Positions 1 to 8,118 of a stretch of DNA of 64,000 nt are shown in pieces. Numbering within the stretch: the first letter of the stretch is position 1; every line of letters starts with the position of its first letter. The position numbers and the translations under genes are program-made. Source of the stretch: Solitalea lacus (GTDB lineage: Bacteria; Bacteroidota; Bacteroidia; Sphingobacteriales; Sphingobacteriaceae); NCBI RefSeq assembly GCF_022014595.1, contig NZ_CP091740.1, forward strand, positions 1,724,200-1,788,199, written 5' to 3'. The notes below the pieces were generated by a model. The model did not search any database. It was not told the DNA's origin and saw nothing but the letters and a program-made list of their open reading frames with translations.

Positions 1-25
1 TTAATTGTGTTGAATTCAAAAAAAT

Positions 26-66
26 AACCCCGAAAAAGTCTCAAATGAGGCCAAATCGGGGTTTTT
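26..66 (+). terminator. Hairpin with T-run, probable terminator
   Basis: AACCCCGA (26-33) and TCGGGGTT (56-63) form a perfect 8-bp stem with a 22-nt loop, and the right arm runs into a T-tract. It could end a plus-strand gene lying left of the window or be a subterminal structure of the outer insertion sequence. Positions 1-99 show nothing else recognisable. Confidence 0.45.
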
Positions 67-848
67 CATTATTTTGGTTTTGCGAAACAACAAAATAATA
101 TGCTGCAAAACTACTTATTTCCTGTCAACGAACTGCAAAGTCCCCGCGAAATTATTTTTCAGACGACCAGCTTGGGCAAACTCCGCCAGGTACTTCCACT
201 GGACCGCTTGGCAGCCCTCTTACCGGCTAAGGGCAGTGCACGTGGCGCTAAAGCCTGGCTGGCTCCAGAGGGCATGTTGGCCTTGTTGTTTTTGAAGTCC
301 TATACTGGTCTGAGTGATGAGCAGTTGATTGAACACCTGAACGGGAATTGGCAAATGCAGTTGTTTTGCGGCATGCGCCTGGCCGATAATGAACAAATCA
401 AGGATGTCACCCTGGTCTCCAGAATCCGCAGTTATGTGGCCAAACACCTGGATCTGCAGCTGTTTCAGGAAGAACTGATTCGTTCTTGGAAGCCGCAGCT
501 GAAGGAAACGCAGGTTTTGCTCTGCGATGCCACCGTGTATGAAAGCGACATGAAATACCCTACCAGCGTGAAACTGCTGTGGGATTGCTGCCTGTTCAGT
601 CATGAGTTATACGAAGATTTGTTGAAATCCTGTAAGCTAAAGCGGGCTAAAAACGCTTTTAATGAACAACAACTCAAACAATCGACTTTCAATTTACTCC
701 GTAAGAAAAGCCAGCGCAAGTCACGTCGTCGCTGCCAGCAGTTAATCAAGTTACTCACCCGCTTGAATGGCCTGATTAAGGATGTTTTTCGCTTAATGGG
801 CGACAGGCTGCAACTGGCCGGGCGGCTCCGGGAACGCTTTGACTTGGT

Positions 849-878
849 GGAGCAAGTGTTAAAGGAGCAGCGGTTCTT
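849..878. repeat. Left copy of 30-bp direct repeat (target duplication)
   Basis: The 30 bases at 849-878 recur identically at 2481-2510, directly abutting the two ends of the inner insertion sequence. Both copies encode the same part of the outer transposase (VLKEQRF), so this is a target-site duplication rather than a pre-existing repeat. Confidence 0.9.
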
Positions 879-2480
879 CCTGACTTGTCCGGGGTACTTA
901 TGATTAAAATATAAGTACTTGATATTGTTGTGTTTATTTTCATTATTTTGGCGTTTTGCTGACCTAAAGTTAAAAAGTGTATAAAATTAGGCAAATCCAG
1001 TACGCAGCAGGATCGACTTCAGTTCAAATTTATAAGATTGAAAATCGTAAAAGAGTTATTTTAAGGCATATAGGCACTGCTCGCTCTCCCGATGAACTTG
1101 CAGGTTTACTCACACTTGCTAACGATTATATCAAAACAGTTACTAAGCAACTATTCCTATTCAATGACGCTCAGTCTGACAATATTATAAACATCAAACA
1201 GACCGAGTTTATAGGCGTATATTATTCATTCTTTCATGAATTGATCTCCAAGCTGATTATTTACATTGGATTTGATAAGTTGAAAAACAACTTTCTTCTG
1301 GATCTGGTAATTATGAGAATGATTGAACCTGGATCAAAACTTCGTTCTATTGGTTTGTTGGAAGAATATTTTGGCATAAAACATCGTAGGCAAAAGTATT
1401 ATGACTCTGCTCCACAATGGTTGGACCTAAAAACAAAGGCCGAGAACATTGCTGTTAAGTTTGCTCAGGAACACTATAACTTTGACTATAACCTTGTTTT
1501 TTATGATGTAACCACACTTTACTTTGAGACCTTTGAGTCAGATGATCTGCGTAAAAATGGGTTTTCTAAAGATAACAAATCACAACAGCCACAGATTCTC
1601 ATCGCATTGATGGTAAGCAAGGAAGGATTACCTATCGGGTATGAAGTATTTCCAGGCAATACTTTCGAAGGCCATACCTTTATTCCGGTAATACAAAGCT
1701 TTATCAAGAAACACAATGTAGAAATCCTTACCGTGGTTGCGGATGCTGCAATGATAAGTACTGAAAACAGTATGGCTTTAAACGAAAATGGCATCAACTA
1801 TATTGTAGGTGCGCGGTTGGGAAATATATCTAGTGATTTACTGGCTGAAATTAATGGCAACATCACTAGAAAAGATGGACAAAATATCCGGATAAAAACG
1901 TCTAACGGGGATCTAATCTGCAGCTATTCATCCTTGCGCTATCGAAAAGATAAATATGAAATGGAGAAACAGATGGAAAAGGCAAAATATTTGATTGATA
2001 ACCCATCTAAAAACAAGAAGCTCAAGTTTACCAAATCATTAGGACAAAAAATGGAGCTCAACCAGAAGCTTATCGATAAAACCCATAAACTGCTGGGAAT
2101 TAAAGGTTATTATACGAATCTTCCAGAATCAGCGGCTAATAATCAAAACATCATAGATCGATATCACGAGCTTTACAGGATTGAGCAGGCTTTTAGGATA
2201 TCTAAAAGCGACTTGCAGACAAGGCCAATATTCCATTATAAGGAGGAGCCGATAAAGCTTCATTTATTAATATGCTTCATGGCTTTGATCATATCGAAAA
2301 ATATTGAACTAAAAACTGAAACATCTATTAAAAGCTTTATTCACGAATGTAAAAAGATAACGGACGCTCGGTTAAAGAACAAAATTACAGGAAAGGAAAT
2401 CACGATGAGAGCTAATTCAAACTCCAAAATTATAACACTAATTGAGAAACTAAATTTGCTGACCTAATTTGAACAAGTCA
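879..2480 (+). mobile_element. IS1634-family insertion sequence, complete
   Basis: This is a 1,602-bp element bounded by a 30-bp direct repeat. Its left end begins CCTGACTTGTCC and the reverse complement of its right end begins CCTGACTTGTTC, giving terminal inverted repeats of about 12 bp with one mismatch. A second similarity lies just inside, TTGCTGACCTAA, seen near both 955 and 2458. The single gene it carries is an IS1634/IS1549-type transposase. Members of that family are known for unusually long and variable target duplications, which fits the 30-bp repeat. Both ends and the gene look intact, so the insertion is probably recent. Confidence 0.88.
977..2467 (+). CDS. IS1634-family transposase
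   Basis: This is a 496-residue DDE transposase starting at a GTG (977); no better in-frame ATG precedes the conserved N-terminus. Visible catalytic blocks are the first Asp in FYDVTTLYFE (about residue 177), the second Asp in VVADAAMIS, and the Glu in the YRIEQAFRISKSDL block. The last is followed by RPIFHYKEEPIKLH, typical of the C-terminal helix of IS1634/IS1549 enzymes. The frame is open to the right end of the element, stopping 13 bp before it. It acts on the ends of its own element (879-2480). The gene has lower GC than the outer transposase it interrupts, consistent with a separate origin. Confidence 0.9.
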   Translation: MYKIRQIQYAAGSTSVQIYKIENRKRVILRHIGTARSPDELAGLLTLANDYIKTVTKQLFLFNDAQSDNIINIKQTEFIGVYYSFFHELISKLIIYIGFDKLKNNFLLDLVIMRMIEPGSKLRSIGLLEEYFGIKHRRQKYYDSAPQWLDLKTKAENIAVKFAQEHYNFDYNLVFYDVTTLYFETFESDDLRKNGFSKDNKSQQPQILIALMVSKEGLPIGYEVFPGNTFEGHTFIPVIQSFIKKHNVEILTVVADAAMISTENSMALNENGINYIVGARLGNISSDLLAEINGNITRKDGQNIRIKTSNGDLICSYSSLRYRKDKYEMEKQMEKAKYLIDNPSKNKKLKFTKSLGQKMELNQKLIDKTHKLLGIKGYYTNLPESAANNQNIIDRYHELYRIEQAFRISKSDLQTRPIFHYKEEPIKLHLLICFMALIISKNIELKTETSIKSFIHECKKITDARLKNKITGKEITMRANSNSKIITLIEKLNLLT

Positions 2481-2510
2481 GGAGCAAGTGTTAAAGGAGC
2501 AGCGGTTCTT
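2481..2510. repeat. Right copy of 30-bp direct repeat (target duplication)
   Basis: This is identical to 849-878 and directly follows the right end of the inner IS. After it the outer transposase frame continues. Confidence 0.9.
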
Positions 2511-3214
2511 GTTGGAAAATCCCGGTAAGAAACTACCCGACAGGGTATTGTCCCTGTACAAGCCTTTTGTGCGTTCCATTGTACGGGGCAAGGAAAACAA
2601 ACCCTGTGAATTTGGGGCCAAAGTGCACATGCTGCAGGTGGATGGGATCAATATCATTGAACATTACAGCTATGCGGCTTATAATGAATGTAAGCGAGTA
2701 GAAGCTTCGCTAGCCCTACATGGGCGCCTGTTCGGTACCTGTCATCAATTTGCAGGCGACCGGATTTATGCCACCAATGCCAATCGAAAATACCTGAGCG
2801 AGCGGAAGATTGCTACCGGCTTTGTGCAAAAAGGCAGAGGCGATACGCCGGAAAAGAAAACCCTGAGAGCCCTGTTGAATAAAGAACGTTCCACCCGGCT
2901 GGAGGGTAGCTTTGGAACGGAAAAGAATCACTACGATCTGCGGCGCATCAAGGCACGTAACCAGGCTAATGAAACCCTTTGGATGTTCTTTGGGGTGATG
3001 ACCGCCAACGCCGTGCGCATGGTCACTAAGCGGGAGAAGGCCCAAGCTCCCGATTTAGCCGCCTAAAACCTCCTGCCACAGCTGCCCAAGCAATCCCGCA
3101 AGGGCAAAGTGTGCCCTGTTGCATCGTTTTTTTCAAAATTTCGACCCTTTTCCACAAATCCTGCCCAGTTATCCACAAGTTGGTCGTGCTGGCCTACTCA
3201 AACTGCCACAAAGA

Positions 3215-3257
3215 AAGAAAGCGGCAACCCAAATTTTATTTGGATTGCCGCTTTCTT
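3215..3257. repeat. Long imperfect palindrome at the IS/pepE junction
   Basis: A 19-nt arm (3215-3233, with core GAAAGCGGCAACCC) pairs with 3239-3257 with one mismatch around a 5-nt loop. It sits between the end of the outer transposase and the pepE remnant. It may be a bidirectional terminator or the subterminal end of the outer element. The remainder of 3067-3465 holds the pepE remnant and otherwise nothing recognised. Confidence 0.6.
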
Positions 3258-3271
3258 CGGAATTTCCCAAG

Positions 3272-3414
3272 AGTCCCAATGTAACGGCAGCAAAAGGAAT
3301 GAAAAGAACCTCGCTTACATTATGCTTCTGTAAAAAAGAAGAAATATATTGCTTCGGGTATTCTAAGTATTTCTCTCCGGCATTGGTTGAGTTGCTAAGT
3401 AGGAGAAGATTCAT
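3272..3414 (-). pseudogene. pepE: Truncated peptidase E (dipeptidase E), N-terminal 47 residues
   Basis: The minus strand from an ATG at 3414 encodes MNLLLLSNSTNAG followed by YLEYPKQYI and VLFIPFAAVTLG. This is the characteristic N-terminus of peptidase E, a Ser hydrolase that cleaves Asp-X dipeptides. Recognisable similarity stops at about 3274, after VTLG. The frame then runs into DNA belonging to the palindrome and insertion sequence, without the rest of the roughly 230-residue protein or its catalytic Ser. It lies 51 bp downstream of ltaE on the same strand, so it probably once followed ltaE in an operon. The C-terminal part, if still present, would lie left of this window. Identification is from the N-terminal pattern only. 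Confidence 0.7.
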
Positions 3415-3465
3415 TGTATTAGGGTTTTAAAATGTTTTAAGCTTGGTTTTTTCCAATCCTTTGAG

Positions 3466-4488
3466 CTACACATCAAGAAAGTTAAGCGTGTATTCCAGCT
3501 TTTGAAGCATGGCTTCGGTAAAATCTAAATGTGTTACAAAGCGAATGTGTTGTTTGCCTGTTGATGCACATAAAATGCCGTTTTCTTTCATCTTTTCAAT
3601 AAAAGTAGTCTCTGAAATTTCATGCTTTAATTCAAAAATGACAATATTGGTTTCAACAGGCATTACCGATTGAACAAAATCACAACCGGTTAAGTATTTT
3701 TCAAGTTCCTTGGCCCTGCGATGGTCTTCCGCAATGCGTTCAATATGGTTGTCTAAGGCATAAATTCCTGCTGCAGCCAGATACCCTGCTTGTCGCCAGC
3801 CACCGCCCATTACTTTGCGTATACGCCTTGCTTTCTCGATGAAAGATTGTGTGCCTAATAAAACAGAACCAACGGGCGCTCCAAGTCCTTTGGATAGGCA
3901 AATTGAAATTCCATCGAAACAACTACCTATATCTTTTGCTGAATATCCTTTGGCAACTATCGCATTAAAAACCCTGGCTCCATCTAAGTGCAAATGCAAT
4001 CCTTTTTCCTTACATACCTCGGCAATTGTTTGCATTTCGCTAAGCTCCCAACATTTTCCACCACCACGGTTGGCCGTATTTTCAATGACCACCAGGCTAC
4101 TTTTGGGTTGATGAATATCTGTCTTATTGATGTTTGCCAGTACTTGTTTTGCAGTGAAAATTCCTCTTTCCCCTTGAATAGTACGTGTTGATGCTGCCGA
4201 GTTAAAAGCAATGCCTCCTCCTTCATAATAGTAAACATGAGCACCTTCATCACAAATAACTTCTTCCAGGGGATTGGTAAAACATTTTATGGCAATTTGA
4301 TTAGTCATGGTGCCCGACGTGCAAAATAAGGCTGCTTCTTTGTCAAAAAGTGCGGCTGCTTTTGCTTCCAATGCTTTAACAGTAGGGTCTTCACCATAAA
4401 CATCATCACCAACTTGGGCACTCATCATGGCCTCAAGCATTTGCGGTGTTGGTTTAGTTAAGGTATCGCTTCGTAAGTCAATAATCAT
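3466..4488 (-). CDS. ltaE: Low-specificity L-threonine aldolase
   Basis: This PLP-dependent enzyme (340 residues) cleaves L-threonine or L-allo-threonine to glycine and acetaldehyde in the cytosol. The start is placed at the ATG giving MIIDLRSDTLTKPT, the usual family N-terminus. A TTG seven codons upstream keeps the frame open but adds residues not found in the family. Visible landmarks are the GDDVYGEDPTV block (27-37), EGAHVYYYE with the stacking His84, LHLDGAR with Asp169 that binds the PLP pyridine nitrogen, and the Schiff-base Lys200 in CLSKGLGAPVGS. Length is normal. It is followed by the pepE remnant. Confidence in family is high; preference for L or allo substrate cannot be told. Confidence 0.93.
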   Translation of the reverse strand: MIIDLRSDTLTKPTPQMLEAMMSAQVGDDVYGEDPTVKALEAKAAALFDKEAALFCTSGTMTNQIAIKCFTNPLEEVICDEGAHVYYYEGGGIAFNSAASTRTIQGERGIFTAKQVLANINKTDIHQPKSSLVVIENTANRGGGKCWELSEMQTIAEVCKEKGLHLHLDGARVFNAIVAKGYSAKDIGSCFDGISICLSKGLGAPVGSVLLGTQSFIEKARRIRKVMGGGWRQAGYLAAAGIYALDNHIERIAEDHRRAKELEKYLTGCDFVQSVMPVETNIVIFELKHEISETTFIEKMKENGILCASTGKQHIRFVTHLDFTEAMLQKLEYTLNFLDV

Positions 4489-4586
4489 AATGAAAGATAT
4501 CGATTTCAAAATACTTCAAATAAATTCATTTAAGCAATGCTCAATTTTAGTTTAAGTTGGTTATCATTGTATACCACCAATTTACA

Positions 4587-5054
4587 ATGCAGATGTTTGA
4601 TAATGAGGATGATTTCGGATTTGATGATGGTAGCTTCGATCCAGAGGCATATAATCGGGAGCAGGCACGAATTCACAGTTTGCCTGTTTTCAAGAAAGCG
4701 GTTGAATTAGCAGAAATAACTAAAGCGATTTGTGATTCCATTGATCCTGAAAAAGATCAGTTGGAAATGAGAGATGCAATGTTATCGAATGCTTATATGC
4801 TAAGTGCAAAAGTTGCCGGTGCAGAAGGAGGAGATTTATATACTCTTCGTATGGAAAATGCTGTGATAATTAAAATTCATGCTCGGGAGCTGCTGGCACA
4901 AACCTCGTTGTGCAAAATAGATGAATTGGCTGATGAGCATTATCTGCAGCTGCTAAGGGATGAAATCAATCAATTCAGGATGTTGTTTATTGAATGGGTA
5001 AATGGATTTGATAAGAGTAATGATATTAGAGACAATTGGGGGTTGTTTTACTAG
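4587..5054 (+). CDS. Conserved hypothetical protein, acidic N-terminus
   Basis: This is a 155-residue soluble protein of unknown function. The ATG at 4587 is preferred; an in-frame TTG ten codons upstream is unlikely, and a second ATG lies two codons later. The first 25 residues are strongly acidic (DNEDDFGFDDGSFDPEAYN). The rest is predicted mostly helical, with AVELAEITKAICDSID and YMLSAKVAGAEGGDLYTLRMENAVIIKIHARELLAQT, which resembles small helical-bundle proteins. No signal peptide or membrane segment is seen. It is divergent from ltaE, with 98 bp between starts. I do not recognise a named family. Confidence 0.7.
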   Translation: MQMFDNEDDFGFDDGSFDPEAYNREQARIHSLPVFKKAVELAEITKAICDSIDPEKDQLEMRDAMLSNAYMLSAKVAGAEGGDLYTLRMENAVIIKIHARELLAQTSLCKIDELADEHYLQLLRDEINQFRMLFIEWVNGFDKSNDIRDNWGLFY

Positions 5055-5174
5055 GTTAATTACTGAATTTATTTTTTTTGTCACCTATCTTTAAATCAGT
5101 CTTTTATGAAATATTTTTTCAATAAAAATTGATGAAAATCAATTTTTATATGCGCACTTACTTGGATATTTGCA

Positions 5175-5470
5175 GTGTTCAATTACAATCAAGTAGCGGT
5201 TAGGCAGAGCAAAGTGGTTAGTTTTAGTTGTAGTTTGGTTGTGAGATTGTAATTGTTAGCAGGCGATGTTTTTGTTGAGTGATTTTTAAGATTAGCCCTG
5301 CTAAAAACATGAGGTAAGTCCGGTTGTTTGGTTTAACGTGGATTGTTTTTTTATACAGCCTTACCAAAGTGTTAAAATAAAGAACATTTGCGCCAACTGT
5401 GTAGGTTGCAAAAAATGTATTTGGTTTAGCTTTAACTATCGTTGATACACGGTGCGCTTTGTTCTTTTTC
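5175..5470 (+). ncRNA. Candidate structured non-coding RNA or long leader
   Basis: A 527-bp gap without a convincing ORF contains four consecutive hairpins. CAATTACAATC (5180-5190) pairs with GATTGTAATTG (5245-5255). TTAGCAGG (5256-5263) pairs with CCTGCTAA (5297-5304). AACAT...GGTAAG (5306-5318) pairs with CTTACC...GTGTT (5360-5373). AAAGAAC/GCGC/GTGTA (5379-5403) pairs with TACAC/GCGC/GTTCTTT (5446-5467), the last followed by a T-rich tract. A Bacteroidota-like -7 element (ATATTTGC, 5166-5173) lies just upstream. It may be an independent small RNA or the 5' leader of the YitT gene, which starts 115 bp later. No known RNA family could be matched. Confidence 0.4.
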
Positions 5471-5581
5471 CTTTGAGATTTTAAATCGACTACCTTTCCA
5501 ATTTTTTATGGCTTTTTTGATTAACATTTTAAGATGTTAATTTAATTTAATGCCAGTACCTTGCGTATCTATTTCTTATAA

Positions 5582-6424
5582 ATGAGTAAACACGTTCAAA
5601 ATTTAGCACTTATTCTTGTTGGTGGGTTTATTTTTGCTCTTGGAATCAACCTTTTCGCCTTGCCTGCTGAGCTTTCTGAAGGAGGAGTAATAGGTATAAC
5701 TATTTTATTGTATTATTATTTTGGTTGGTCGCCAGGGATAACTAATTTTCTTATAAATCTGGCTTTAATGGTGGCCGGATACAAATTGCTCGATAAACGA
5801 ACCATAGTTTATACCATCTTTGGAATCATTAGCGCTTCCATATTTTTATTTCTAACCCAAAATATAACGCACAAGTTTTCTGATGACACTTTGCTGATTG
5901 CCATTTTTGCCGGCCTTTTGGTTGGTATTGGTTTAGGTTTGGTTTTTCTTTCAGGAGGAACAACAGGTGGTTCTGCCATTATTGCCCGTATTATCAACAA
6001 ATACTTCGGAGTAAGTTTAGGACAAGCTATGCTTGCGGTTGATATTTTGGTTATTGGAGTGTCGTATTTTAAAATTGGTCCAGAGAAGACGCTTTATACG
6101 CTGATTGCGGTTTATTTGGGTGCCCGGGTAGTGGATTATATTATCGAAGGGTTCAATACAAAAAAAGCAATTACCATTATAAGCGAGAATTCTATTGAAA
6201 TTGCAGCGCGTATCAACCGTCAATTAATAAGAGGTGCCACTTTGTACAATGCTCGCGGTGCTTATACCCGTAAAGAAAAAGAGGTGGTTTATACCATTAT
6301 CTCCAAGCAACAATTATTGGAACTGAAACGCTTAGTGAATGATTGTGATCCCAACGCATTTGTTGTTGTTCATGATGTGCATGAAGTAATGGGCAAGTGG
6401 GGTATAGGAACTACCACCAAGTAA
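5582..6424 (+). CDS. YitT family membrane protein (DUF161/DUF2179)
   Basis: This 280-residue inner-membrane protein of the YitT family has unknown transport function. Residues 1-185 hold five to six hydrophobic segments. They include the family pattern GINLFALPAELSEGGVIGITILLYY and the glycine-rich LSGGTTGGSAIIARIINKYFG, typical of DUF161. Residues about 195-280 form the soluble DUF2179 domain (ITIISENSIEIAARINRQLIRGATLYNARGAYT...VVYTIISKQQLLELKRLVNDCDPNAFVVVHDVHEVMGKW), which ends in the usual G-x-G stretch. Length is normal. Upstream is the structured region at 5175-5470. It stands alone on the plus strand, with 100 bp before the next gene. Confidence 0.9.
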   Translation: MSKHVQNLALILVGGFIFALGINLFALPAELSEGGVIGITILLYYYFGWSPGITNFLINLALMVAGYKLLDKRTIVYTIFGIISASIFLFLTQNITHKFSDDTLLIAIFAGLLVGIGLGLVFLSGGTTGGSAIIARIINKYFGVSLGQAMLAVDILVIGVSYFKIGPEKTLYTLIAVYLGARVVDYIIEGFNTKKAITIISENSIEIAARINRQLIRGATLYNARGAYTRKEKEVVYTIISKQQLLELKRLVNDCDPNAFVVVHDVHEVMGKWGIGTTTK

Positions 6425-6527
6425 AAATCGTTTTAATTTTCAGGATTAATCAGCATATTCGGCCTTTACAGTTTACTTATTGGTAGGAGTAAACGATAAT
6501 AAGTTAACCTAAATCGTCAATTATTTT

Positions 6528-7610
6528 ATGATGTTCCGAAGTGTAATTTACTTTCTTTTTTGTTTTGGATTTAAGAGTTTGTATGCTCAAAATCAGCAAT
6601 CGCAATTGTTCAGTAAAGAGGTGGCTAGCAAATTGGCTGCAATGCCATTGCACTGCATTAAGACTGAATGGCCGAATAAAACCAGTCATACATCAGATAC
6701 TATTACTGATCACGTACTTTTGCCTCATCAAATTCATCCATCGTTTTATGGTTGTTTAGATTGGCACTCAAGTGTTCACGGTCATTGGATGCTGGTGAAA
6801 CTGCTTAAAATTTATCCAGATTTACCTGAAAGAGCTAAAATTATAGAGGTGCTTAACAACAGTTTTCAAGCTGAGAAAATTGAAATGGAAGCCCAATATT
6901 TTTCAAAATACAAAACATCTAAAATATTTGAACGAACCTATGGTTGGGCCTGGCTGCTCAAATTAGATCAGGAGCTTTATACTTGGGACGACCCATTGGG
7001 GAAAAAATGGTATGCTAGTTTGCAGCCATTAACGCAAACAATAAAAGAGCTTTGGACTGCTTACTTACCTAAACAAACGTATCCAAATCGTACGGGAGTA
7101 CATCCTAATACGGCATTTGGGTTAGTGTTTGCTTTAGATTGGGCAAATACGCTTAAGCAAACAGAATTTGCAGAGGTAATTAAAAAAAGGAGTAAAGATT
7201 ATTATCTGAATAATCAAAATACCCCGGCTTATTTGGAGCCTGACGGAACCGATTTTCTTTCTCCTAGCCTGGAAATAGCTGATTTAATGCATAGGGTATT
7301 GCCAAATGATAAGTTTGTTGCCTGGTTTAATAAGTTTTATACCAAAGAAGGAATTGCAAATATTGCGACATTGCCGGTAGTGAGCGACCGAACCGATTAT
7401 CAGATAGTTCATTTGGATGGACTAAGTTTAAGTCGCGCTTGGTGCATGAAAGGAATCGCCAAGCATTTGCCGGTGAATCATCAGTATAAAAAACTATTTG
7501 ACACTTCTGCCAATAAGTTTTTAAAAAGCACTCTGCCACATGTAATATCAGGGAATTATGGTGGTGATCATTGGTTGGCATCCTTTGCAGTCTATTCTAT
7601 TTTTAATTAA
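6528..7610 (+). CDS. DUF2891 family secreted protein
   Basis: This is a 360-residue protein with an N-terminal signal peptide (about 20 residues, ending SLYAQ) and a single DUF2891 domain over most of the rest. Family-typical segments are HPSFYGCLDWHSSVHGHW (near residue 75), RTYGWAWLLKLDQEL, RTGVHPNTAFGL, and the C-terminal GNYGGDHWLASFAVYS. The aromatic- and His-rich segments resemble an alpha/alpha-toroid enzyme, possibly acting on carbohydrate, but the substrate is not established. Export to the periplasm or outer membrane is expected. The start ATG at 6528 is followed by a second Met. A terminator at 7658-7680 ends the transcript. Confidence 0.85.
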   Translation: MMFRSVIYFLFCFGFKSLYAQNQQSQLFSKEVASKLAAMPLHCIKTEWPNKTSHTSDTITDHVLLPHQIHPSFYGCLDWHSSVHGHWMLVKLLKIYPDLPERAKIIEVLNNSFQAEKIEMEAQYFSKYKTSKIFERTYGWAWLLKLDQELYTWDDPLGKKWYASLQPLTQTIKELWTAYLPKQTYPNRTGVHPNTAFGLVFALDWANTLKQTEFAEVIKKRSKDYYLNNQNTPAYLEPDGTDFLSPSLEIADLMHRVLPNDKFVAWFNKFYTKEGIANIATLPVVSDRTDYQIVHLDGLSLSRAWCMKGIAKHLPVNHQYKKLFDTSANKFLKSTLPHVISGNYGGDHWLASFAVYSIFN

Positions 7611-7657
7611 AAGTATTCATTTTGCTTTAGATAAATTAAAGGGCATTTATTAAATAG

Positions 7658-7680
7658 AAAGCGGCGACAGCCGCTTTTTC
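7658..7680 (+). terminator. Rho-independent terminator after DUF2891 gene
   Basis: AAAGCGGC (7658-7665), loop GACA, GCCGCTTT (7670-7677), then T-rich sequence. It lies 48 bp after the DUF2891 stop. Confidence 0.8.
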
Positions 7681-7950
7681 AGTATGTCGGGCATGGTATT
7701 ATTCTAACAAGGTGCAAGTCCTTCAATGTTGTAAACCAAGAGATCTGGAAGTTTTTTTTGATGATTATCTTTGTGATATAAATCCGAAGAGGAAGTGAAC
7801 GCTGCTGGAGAGCATTCACCTACAATAGGATTTATGACGGTGAATATAGCTTTGAAGCCCCGCAATACCTGATTCTGTTGAGTAATTTCCTGGCTATTCT
7901 TACGATGGCCTTGTTCGGTTCCATGCGTCGGCAATAAGCCGCTGCACAAC

Positions 7951-8052
7951 TTTCACCCATTAATTAAAAACGACGTTTATAATGGGATTAAAATTGTAGA
8001 CGGGAAAATAACGCTACTCGATAAACCGGGAATTGGGGTTACAAAGATTTAG
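7951..8052 (+). pseudogene. 3' remnant of an enolase-superfamily (dipeptide epimerase-like) gene
   Basis: The 508-bp gap 7611-8118 has no intact gene. In its last part the frame from 7951 reads FHPLIKNDVYNGIKIVDGKI...LLDKPGIGVTKI and stops at 8050-8052. This resembles the C-terminal tail of L-Ala-D/L-Glu epimerase-like members of the enolase superfamily, which end in a D-x-PGxGV motif. No catalytic residues remain. A different frame at 7800-7936 reads a hydrophobic peptide ending LILLSNFLAILTMALFGSMRRQ, perhaps from another lost gene. Both are consistent with a decayed region; the assignment rests on about 33 residues. Confidence 0.4.
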
Positions 8053-8071
8053 GATTTTAGGTTGATTGTGA

Positions 8072-8109
8072 AAAAGCGCCCGGTTATAAAATTAACTTAT
8101 GGCGCTTTT
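8072..8109. terminator. Bidirectional terminator between gene remnant and lon
   Basis: AAAAGCGCC (8072-8080) pairs with GGCGCTTTT (8101-8109). A T-rich tail follows on both strands, so it can end lon, whose stop is at 8119 on the minus strand. Confidence 0.7.
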
Positions 8110-8118
8110 CTTATTTTC

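Larger units (their letters stand above)
100..3066 (+). pseudogene. IS1182/IS5-like DDE transposase, split by an inner IS
   Basis: This is a DDE transposase whose reading frame is broken only by the inner insertion at 879-2480. Residues 1-260 (100-878) carry a DUF772-like N-terminal region and the first catalytic Asp in CDATVYESDMKYPT. The C-terminal half (2511-3066) carries the second Asp in AGDRIYATNANRKY and the Glu in LEGSFGTEKNHYDLRR. Removing the inner element and one copy of the 30-bp direct repeat restores an uninterrupted frame of 444 codons, the usual length for IS1182-type transposases. As it stands the 5' part ends at a TGA inside the inner IS (901-903), so no full-length product is expected. 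The terminal inverted repeats of this outer element could not be identified with confidence. Family assignment (IS1182 versus another IS5-group family) is from motif appearance only. Confidence 0.8.

Noticed and set aside
5306-5330. GAGGTAAGTCCGG resembles the GAGGAAAGTCCGG segment of RNase P RNA
   Set aside because: The other universally conserved RNase P segments (such as the ACAGAAA strand of P4) are absent downstream, and the spacing does not fit.
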